Shown here: in pieces, positions 58,728 through 64,000 of the stretch | How positions within the stretch are numbered: position 1 is the first letter of the stretch | How the letters are laid out: every line of letters begins with the position of its first letter | Assembly: GCF_006088715.1 (NCBI RefSeq) | Contig: NZ_CP030771.1 | Location: 6,157,501-6,221,500, forward strand | Direction of reading: 5' to 3' | Length of the DNA: 64,000 bases | Source of the DNA: Streptomyces sp. YIM 121038 | GTDB taxonomy: Bacteria > Actinomycetota > Actinomycetes > Streptomycetales > Streptomycetaceae | Notes under the pieces: model-generated | Databases searched by the model: none | Seen by the model: only the letters and a program-made list of their open reading frames with translations | What the model was told of the DNA's origin: nothing | Position numbers and translations under genes: made by a program

Positions 58728-59369
58728 ATGAGGGGCGAACCCAGTTGCCCGAAGTGTGGTGGCCGGGTCAGGGCTCCCGGCCTCTTTGCCGACTCCTGGC
58801 AGTGTGACGTGCACGGCACCGTGCATCCGCTGCAGCCCGTGATCCCGCCCAGCGTCGAGGCGCTCAGCGTCGTGGTGCACCGTGCGCAGGTGCCGGTGTG
58901 GATGCCCTGGCCGCTGCCCGTCGGCTGGCTCTTCACCGGGGTGGCCTGCGCGGGCGACGACCGCAGCGGCGGCCGGGCCACCGCCGTGGCCTGCTCGGGC
59001 CCCGCCCCGCTCGGCGGCGGCGGCGAACTCATCCTGGTCGCCGAGGAGTTGGGCGTCGGCCTCGGCGCGCGCTACGCGGGCATCGACGGCCCCGACCCCG
59101 GCCCCGGCATGAACGTCGGCAAGCCGCCCGCCGCCAAGGTCCTCGCCGCCGGTCGCCCGACGCCCATGTGGCACGTGTCCGGCACGCCCGAGGACCGCGC
59201 GGTGTTCGCGGGCGAGGCGTGCGGCCTGTGGCTGTGGGCGGTCGCGTGGCCCGAGCAGTCGGGGCTCCTGATGTACGACGAGCTGGTGCTCACGGACCTG
59301 CGGGACGCGGGGGCGGAGGTCGAACTGCTGCCCTGCGGGGCGCTGTCGCCGCGCCTGCTGACGCCGTAG
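58728..59369 (+). CDS. Zinc-ribbon-containing conserved protein (DUF6758-type)
   Basis: A 213-aa protein. The N-terminal CPKCGGRVR.., then SWQCDVHG, could form a Cys3-His zinc ribbon. The rest is beta-rich with Trp (PVWMPWPLPVGWLFTGVACAG, GLWLWAVAWPEQSGLLMYDEL) and a Gly-rich middle. No signal or membrane segment. It lies directly before the PHP phosphoesterase gene on the same strand, as in other Streptomyces. Function unknown. Confidence 0.85.
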   Translation: MRGEPSCPKCGGRVRAPGLFADSWQCDVHGTVHPLQPVIPPSVEALSVVVHRAQVPVWMPWPLPVGWLFTGVACAGDDRSGGRATAVACSGPAPLGGGGELILVAEELGVGLGARYAGIDGPDPGPGMNVGKPPAAKVLAAGRPTPMWHVSGTPEDRAVFAGEACGLWLWAVAWPEQSGLLMYDELVLTDLRDAGAEVELLPCGALSPRLLTP

Positions 59370-59523
59370 CCCTCGCGGGGCGTGTCCCTGCCGTTGTACC
59401 TACTGTGTCCCCGCCGTGTCCCCGAGCGCGCTCCGCGTGCGCACGCGCTGGCCGGTCGCCCCTGAGGCGGCCGTTATCCTTGAAGCGCCCCTATGTCCGT
59501 CCCGAACAGCGTGGAGTCCTCGC

Positions 59524-60399
59524 GTGCGCATCGACCTGCACACCCACTCCACCGCTTCCGACGGCACGGACACCCCGGCCGAGCTGGTGCGCAACGCCGC
59601 CGCCGCGGGGCTCGACGTCGTCGCCCTGACCGATCACGACAGCACGCGCGGCCACGCCGAGGCCATCGCCGCGCTGCCCGCCGGCCTGACCCTCGTCACC
59701 GGTGCCGAGCTGTCCTGCCGCCTCGACGGCGTGGGCCTGCACATGCTGGCGTACCTCTTCGACCCGGACGAGCCGGAGCTCGCGCGGGCGCGCGAGCTGG
59801 TGCGCGACGACCGGGTGCCGCGCGCGCGGACCATGGTCCGCAAGCTCCAGGAGCTCGGCGTCCCCGTGACCTGGGAGCAGGTCGAGCGGATCGCGGGCGA
59901 CGGCTCCGTGGGCCGCCCGCACGTCGCCGAGGCCCTCGTGGAGCTCGGCGTCGTCGCCGACGTCTCGGCCGCCTTCACGCCCGAGTGGCTCGCCGACGGC
60001 GGGCGCGCGTACGCGGAGAAGACCGAGCTCGACCCCTTCGAGGCGATCCGCCTGGTCAAGGCCGCGGGCGGCGTCACCGTGTTCGCCCACCCGGCCGCCG
60101 CCCAGCGCGGCAGGATCGTCCCGGAGTCCGCGATAGCCGAGCTGGCCGCCGCGGGCCTCGACGGCATCGAGGTCGACCACCCCGAGCAGCTGGCGTACGC
60201 CCCCGAGGCGGGCCCGCGCCTGCGCGCCCTCGCCGCCGACCTCGGCCTGCTCGTGACCGGCTCCAGTGACTACCACGGCAGCCGCAAGACCGTCTCGCTC
60301 GGTGAGTACACCACCGACCCCGAGATCTACGGCGAGATCACGCGCCGCGCCACCGGGGCCTTCCCGGTGCCGGGCGCGGGCGGAGACCTGTCCGCCTAG
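59524..60399 (+). CDS. PHP-domain phosphoesterase
   Basis: A 291-aa metal-dependent phosphoesterase. The motif DLHTHSTASDG, then LTDHDSTRGHAEA, GAELSC, VFAHPAAAQR and a final TGSSDYHG supply the His/Asp/Glu metal site. The size and order match the RNase AM/YciV group, which acts on 5' ends or 3',5'-bisphosphonucleotides. GTG 59524 (VRIDLHTHST) follows GGAG at seven bases. Confidence 0.92.
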   Translation: MRIDLHTHSTASDGTDTPAELVRNAAAAGLDVVALTDHDSTRGHAEAIAALPAGLTLVTGAELSCRLDGVGLHMLAYLFDPDEPELARARELVRDDRVPRARTMVRKLQELGVPVTWEQVERIAGDGSVGRPHVAEALVELGVVADVSAAFTPEWLADGGRAYAEKTELDPFEAIRLVKAAGGVTVFAHPAAAQRGRIVPESAIAELAAAGLDGIEVDHPEQLAYAPEAGPRLRALAADLGLLVTGSSDYHGSRKTVSLGEYTTDPEIYGEITRRATGAFPVPGAGGDLSA

Positions 60400-60513
60400 C
60401 GGGCGCGTCCACCGTCCGCCACGCCTGTCCGGGGCCGCGGCCCCGCCGCGCCGTGCGCGGCCGCCGCCGCCCCACCTCCCTCACCTCGTACGACTCTCTG
60501 CAAGGCCATCACC

Positions 60514-61116
60514 GTGTTCGACGTCGCCGTTTTCGGATCTCTCTTCCTCACCCTTTTTGTCATCATGGATCCCCCCGGGATCACGCCGATCTTCCTCGCC
60601 CTGACCGCGGGCCGCCCCGCCAAGGTGCAGAAGAAGATGGCCTTCCAGGCCGTCTGTGTGGCCTTCGGAGTCATCGCCCTGTTCGGCGTCATCGGCCAGC
60701 AGATCCTCGACTATCTGCACGTGTCGACGCAGGCCCTGATGATCGCGGGCGGCCTGCTCCTGCTGCTCGTCGCGCTCGACCTGCTCACCGGCAAGACCGA
60801 CGAGCCCCAGCAGACCAAGGACGTGAACGTCGCGCTCGTCCCGCTGGGCATGCCGCTGCTCGCCGGGCCCGGCGCGATCGTCCAGGTGATCCTGGCCGTC
60901 AAGGACGCCAGCGGCATGGAGCAGGTCTCGGTCTGGGCGGCGATCCTCGCCATCCACGTGGTGCTGTTCCTGGCGATGCGCTTCTCGCTGCTGATCATCC
61001 GGGTCATCAAGGACGGCGGCGTCGTCCTGGTGACGCGTCTCGCGGGCATGATGCTGTCGGCGATCGCGGTGCAGCAGATCGTCAACGGCGTCACCCAGAT
61101 CATCCGGGGCGGCTGA
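60514..61116 (+). CDS. MarC-family integral membrane protein
   Basis: A 200-aa protein with six membrane helices. MarC signatures include FLTLFVIMDPPGITPIFLALT at the N-terminus and VALVPLGMPLLAGPGAIVQVIL in the middle. Start is GTG 60514 (MFDVAVFGSL); a Shine-Dalgarno is only weakly visible (AAGG). Family function is unclear: despite the name, MarC is not proven to give multiple antibiotic resistance. Confidence 0.92.
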   Translation: MFDVAVFGSLFLTLFVIMDPPGITPIFLALTAGRPAKVQKKMAFQAVCVAFGVIALFGVIGQQILDYLHVSTQALMIAGGLLLLLVALDLLTGKTDEPQQTKDVNVALVPLGMPLLAGPGAIVQVILAVKDASGMEQVSVWAAILAIHVVLFLAMRFSLLIIRVIKDGGVVLVTRLAGMMLSAIAVQQIVNGVTQIIRGG

Positions 61117-61144
61117 GCCCCCGCGCGCACCGCGCACCCACGAA

Positions 61145-61192
61145 CAGAGCCCTGTACGTCACCGGCGTGATCCGGTGTCGTACAGGGCTCTG
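61145..61192. terminator. Bidirectional terminator after the MarC gene
   Basis: Arms of 21 bp with one mismatch: CAGAGCCCTGTACG, then CACCGG, pair with the complement around CGTGAT. It lies between the convergent MarC and 50-aa protein genes. Confidence 0.9.
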
Positions 61193-61219
61193 GAGCGTGA
61201 TGGGTGGGGACGTGCGGCG

Positions 61220-61372
61220 TTACGAGGCCGTGGTGTCGGCCGGGCGGATGTAGAGGCGCTGGCCGATGGCGGCCGCCTGCTGCACGATCCGATTGACGGA
61301 GGCGGCGTCCACGACGGTGGTGTCCACAGCGGTGCCGTCGACGTCGTCGAGTCGCATGATTTCGAAGCGCAT
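61220..61372 (-). CDS. 50-aa conserved small protein
   Basis: Starts MRFEIMRLDDVDGTAVDTTV and ends RLYIRPADTTAS; ATG 61372 is behind GGGAGAAG. Middle residues ASVNRIVQQAAAIGQ form a likely helix between two strands, a compact fold. Coding bias and ribosome site are good, and it lies after a terminator as an independent unit. I recall similar 50-aa proteins at this place in Streptomyces. Function unknown. Confidence 0.8.
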   Translation of the reverse strand: MRFEIMRLDDVDGTAVDTTVVDAASVNRIVQQAAAIGQRLYIRPADTTAS

Positions 61373-61587
61373 AGGGCTTCTCCCTTCGTCTGGTGATCCT
61401 CCTGAGGAGAACTGCGGTTACATACGGGTCCAACGAGTTTCCCGCCTCAAACATTCCCTACGCTAAGGAAATTTTTTGAGAGGCTAATGAACATCGTGTT
61501 GCCGCCCCGTTTCGCGGCTGGTTGTGTTCGTTGCGTAACAAGCACTGGTTGTGCCCCCTGTGTGACGGACGCGACAATGTGTTCCGT

Positions 61588-62502
61588 ATGGACACGGACG
61601 AGACCACCCACGAGACCGTCGAGGTCAACGCCCTGCTGGCGCGCGCCAACGGGCTCCTTGAGCGCATGCTCGCCGAGGTGGCGAAGACTCCGTCCACCCA
61701 TGCGATCTTCGTCGACGCCGGATATCTGTACGCCGCCGCGGGACGCCTCGCCGTGGGCACCGAGGACCGGCGTGCCTTCGACCTGGACGCCGAAGGGCTC
61801 ATCGACGCGCTCATCGACAAGGCGCGCACGATCTTCGCCGACAGCAGGCTGCTGCGCGTGTACTGGTACGACGGCGCCCGGCGGCGCATCCACACCAGTG
61901 AGCAGCAGTCCATCGCCGAACTGCCCGACGTCAAGGTCAGGCTCGGCAACCTCAACGCCAACAACCAGCAGAAAGGCGTCGATTCGCTGATCCGCAGCGA
62001 CCTGGAGTCCCTGGCCCGGCACCGGGCCATCAGCGACGCCGCGCTCATCGGCGGCGACGAGGACCTGGTGTCGGCCGTCGAGGCCGCGCAGGGGTACGGC
62101 GCCCGCGTCCACCTGTGGGGCATCGAGGCCCCCGACGGGCGCAACCAGGCGGAGCCGCTGCTGTGGGAGGTCGACAGCCAGCGCACCTTCGACGCCGACT
62201 TCTTCAAGCCGTACATCAGCCGCCGCTCCGCCCTGCCGTACGAGGGCCCGCTGGCGGCCTCCCGGCCCTCGCGGGACGACGTGCGCTTCGTCGGCGCGCA
62301 GATCTCCGCGAAGTGGCTGTCGGCGCGGGGCCGCGAAGCCCTCGTGGGGCTGCTCCCCGGCCACCCCTATCTGCCCGGTTCGGTCGACCAGGAGCTCCTC
62401 GTCGAGGCGGAGCGGCTGCTCGACTACTCCCTGCGGGGCCAGTCCGACCTGCGGCGGGTGCTGCGGGACGGCTTCTGGGAGCACCTCCAGAAGTGCTACT
62501 GA
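61588..62502 (+). CDS. NYN-domain (PIN-like) ribonuclease-type protein
   Basis: A 304-aa protein from ATG 61588. An N-terminal helix of about 35 residues precedes the NYN domain (about 37-200) with acidic residues in HAIFVDAGYLY, QQKGVDSLIRSDLESLARHR and DAALIGGDEDLVSAV, a set typical of metal-dependent RNases. The C-terminal 90 residues may be a helical OST/HTH-like part (GAQISAKWLSARGREALVG). No Shine-Dalgarno was seen; an ATG in frame further upstream (61522) is less likely. Target RNA unknown. Confidence 0.88.
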   Translation: MDTDETTHETVEVNALLARANGLLERMLAEVAKTPSTHAIFVDAGYLYAAAGRLAVGTEDRRAFDLDAEGLIDALIDKARTIFADSRLLRVYWYDGARRRIHTSEQQSIAELPDVKVRLGNLNANNQQKGVDSLIRSDLESLARHRAISDAALIGGDEDLVSAVEAAQGYGARVHLWGIEAPDGRNQAEPLLWEVDSQRTFDADFFKPYISRRSALPYEGPLAASRPSRDDVRFVGAQISAKWLSARGREALVGLLPGHPYLPGSVDQELLVEAERLLDYSLRGQSDLRRVLRDGFWEHLQKCY

Positions 62503-62548
62503 GGCGCCGGGCTCAGCGGGTCCGGACCGATCGGCGGGCCCGGTTCCA

Positions 62549-63424
62549 TCAGCGGGTCCGGTCCCAGAAGGAGACGAGGGCGGTGGCCGTCGCCTCGGGC
62601 CGGTCGGTGTTGGGGGAGTGGTCGGCGCCCGTCACGACCGTGCGGTGCGCGCCGAGGCGCCGGGCCATGTCGTCCAGGAGAGGCACCGGCCAGGTGTCGT
62701 CCCGCTCCCCGGACAGCACGTGTACGGGCAGCTCCAGGGCGGCGAGCTCGGCCACGCGGTCCGGCTCGACGCACAGCTGTCTGCCGGTGGCGATCAGCTG
62801 GGCCGGGCTGTTGCGCAGCCAGCGGGCGCGCAGGGCGTCGCTGTCCGCGCCCCCGTTCACCTCGGCGTCCTGTGGCGGGTCCATGGCCCGCATCGCCTCC
62901 CACACCGTGGCCATCGAGTGCGCCGCGAGGGCGTCCGTGAGCAGGGTGGCGCGGGTGCGCTGGGACGGTGCGATGCGGCCGGGGCCCGACGACATGAGCG
63001 TGAGCGAGGCGAAGGTGCCCGCGGGGGCGGCCAGCGCGGCCGTGCGGGCGATCAGGCCGCCCAGGGAGTGGCCGACCAGGTGCAGCGGGGTGCCGGGCGG
63101 GTCGTCGAGCGCGGCGGCCTGGGCGAGCACGTCGCGGGCCAACTCGCCCAAGGAGTAAGCGGATTCGTCGTCCGGGCCGTCGGACTCGTACTGTCCGCGT
63201 CCGTCCACGGCCACCGCGCGGTAGCCCGCGTCGGCCAGCGGCCGGAGCAGCGCGATGAAGTCCTCCTTGCTGCCGGTGAACCCGGGCAGGAGCAACGCGG
63301 ACCCCTTGACCCCGCCGGTCGTGCGGGCGGGCGCGGCGTCCAGGACGGCGAAGTCCCCGCGCGCGGTCTCCAGCACCCGGGCCCGGGTGCCGGGGGGCGG
63401 GGTGAAGGTGGGGGGCCTACTCAT
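62549..63424 (-). CDS. Alpha/beta hydrolase
   Basis: A 291-aa enzyme. LLLPGFTGSKEDF is the oxyanion-hole region, GHSLGG the nucleophile elbow (Ser in HLVGHSLGGLIARTAA), Asp in LSGERDDTWP and His in VVTGADHSPN. A cap lies between the strands. ATG 63424 is probably leaderless, with TACCGT seven bases upstream (63432-63437). No signal peptide. Substrate unknown. It lies between the NYN gene and the helicase gene. Confidence 0.92.
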   Translation of the reverse strand: MSRPPTFTPPPGTRARVLETARGDFAVLDAAPARTTGGVKGSALLLPGFTGSKEDFIALLRPLADAGYRAVAVDGRGQYESDGPDDESAYSLGELARDVLAQAAALDDPPGTPLHLVGHSLGGLIARTAALAAPAGTFASLTLMSSGPGRIAPSQRTRATLLTDALAAHSMATVWEAMRAMDPPQDAEVNGGADSDALRARWLRNSPAQLIATGRQLCVEPDRVAELAALELPVHVLSGERDDTWPVPLLDDMARRLGAHRTVVTGADHSPNTDRPEATATALVSFWDRTR

Positions 63425-63476
63425 GCGACGTACGGTAACGCCTGCCCGCCACGGCGGCGCTGTGGGGGAGGACGGC

Positions 63477-63508
63477 AGAAAGCCCGCCGCGGTCGCGACG
63501 GGCTTTCT
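63477..63508 (-). terminator. Terminator of the helicase gene
   Basis: AGAAAGCCCG and CGGGCTTTCT, 10-bp arms with a 12-base loop. On the minus strand it ends in TTTCT. Confidence 0.8.
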
Positions 63509-63525
63509 CAAGGGGTGGCGGGCTG

Positions 63526-64000
63526 CTACTCCGCGGCGTCGGGCTTGCCCGCGCGGGTGCGGCGGCGCCTGCGGGGCGCACGCGGAGCCGACTCCGGCTC
63601 GGCGGCGGGGGCCTCGGCGGCCGGAGCCTCGGCGGCAGCGGCGGCCTCCGCGGCGGACACCGGGGCTCCCGCGCGGGTGCGGCGGCGCCTGCGCGGCGTA
63701 CGCTCCTGGCGCTCGGCGGGCTCCTCCACGGTGGCGGCGGCGGTCCGGGAGCGGCCACGCGGGGACCGGCCCTTGGCGCCTCCGCGGGCGGACGGCTCGC
63801 CGAGGTCCTCGATCTCCTCGGCGTCGAGGCCCGCCCGGGTGCGCTCGGCGCGCGGCAGGACACCCTTCGTGCCGACGGGGATGTCGAGCTCCTCGTACAG
63901 GTGCGGGGAGCTGGAGTACGTCTCGACCGGGTCGTTGAAGTCCAGCTCGAGCGCCTTGTTGATCAGCTGCCAGCGCGGGATGTCGTCCCAGTCGACGAGC
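63526..64000 (-). CDS. DEAD/DEAH-box RNA helicase, C-terminal end only (runs off right edge)
   Basis: The frame is open from the window edge to the TAG at 63526 (158 residues). LVDWDDIPRWQLINKALELD, then DPVETYSSSPHLYEELDIP and LPRAERTRAGLDAEEIEDLG, match the C-terminal region after the helicase core of a Streptomyces DEAD-box protein as I recall it. The tail is Arg/Ala/Glu-rich and contains two copies of PRRRRRTRAG with an Ala-Pro linker between them, a likely RNA-binding tail. The helicase motifs are outside the window. Confidence 0.85.
   Translation of the reverse strand, partial: LVDWDDIPRWQLINKALELDFNDPVETYSSSPHLYEELDIPVGTKGVLPRAERTRAGLDAEEIEDLGEPSARGGAKGRSPRGRSRTAAATVEEPAERQERTPRRRRRTRAGAPVSAAEAAAAAEAPAAEAPAAEPESAPRAPRRRRRTRAGKPDAAE

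Overview
The window is chromosomal DNA of a Streptomyces-type actinomycete. The evidence is very high GC with strong third-position GC bias, GTG/TTG starts, translationally coupled genes, mycothiol synthesis (MshB), two BldK-like oligopeptide importers, and small actinobacterial families such as DUF3117. No rRNA, tRNA, CRISPR array, transposase, integrase or prophage gene was seen. It reads as core chromosome with conserved gene order, not an island. Several blocks (mshB to the 177-aa membrane protein, fdxA-dapC, dapE-LOG-folP2-tag-DUF3117, O-methyltransferase-sigE-anti-sigma-HtrA-tatB, mrp-DUF1003-MgtE/CBS-corA) follow the order I remember for the Rv1170-Rv1239 segment of Mycobacterium tuberculosis. 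This is recall, not a search.

Layout. 1-4.9 kb (minus): the N-terminal part of a secreted PAF-acetylhydrolase-like esterase, then an Sdh1-type succinate dehydrogenase operon (membrane subunit, sdhA, sdhB) and a small unknown gene. A 0.8-kb repeat-rich gap follows. 5.7-10.1 kb (plus): an oversized family-5 solute-binding lipoprotein and the translational GTPase typA. 10.6-22.3 kb (plus): two tandem five-gene oligopeptide ABC importer operons, each ordered binding protein, two permeases, two ATPases. Each has a strong hairpin just after the binding-protein gene.

22.6-29 kb: an S9 prolyl oligopeptidase/DPP-IV-like enzyme (minus), a 64-aa membrane peptide, mshB, a coupled membrane protein and a large Pro/Gly-rich envelope protein. 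29-33 kb: a drug-type ABC exporter coupled to a DesK/DesR-like two-component system, with a near-perfect operator-like dyad in front of it. 33-38.3 kb: duplicated SirB1-family genes and a GNAT acetyltransferase (minus), fdxA and dapC (plus), and a small secreted protein (minus). 38.5-45.9 kb: an SLT-like wall enzyme (minus), dapE, a LOG-family protein, folP2-type gene (minus), a DivIVA-like protein coupled to tag, enoyl-CoA hydratase (minus), DUF3117, and an O-methyltransferase (minus) that appears to start at ATT.

46-57 kb: a surface-stress module (ECF sigma, zinc anti-sigma, HtrA-like protease, TatB), then mrp, DUF1003, a soluble MgtE-N/CBS protein, a lipoprotein, a hypothetical protein and corA. 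57-64 kb: a SUFU-domain protein, a zinc-ribbon protein, PHP phosphoesterase, MarC protein, a 50-aa protein, a NYN-domain protein, an alpha/beta hydrolase and the C-terminal end of a DEAD-box helicase cut by the right edge.

I did not find a clearly new multi-gene system. The best leads are small: the ATT start, the dyad before the ABC/two-component operon, a G-rich 9-bp repeat behind sdhB, the Cys-rich insert in one SirB1 paralogue, the Lys/His helix insert in the binding protein next to typA, a cluster of likely leaderless genes, and palindromic or tandem repeats in gaps.
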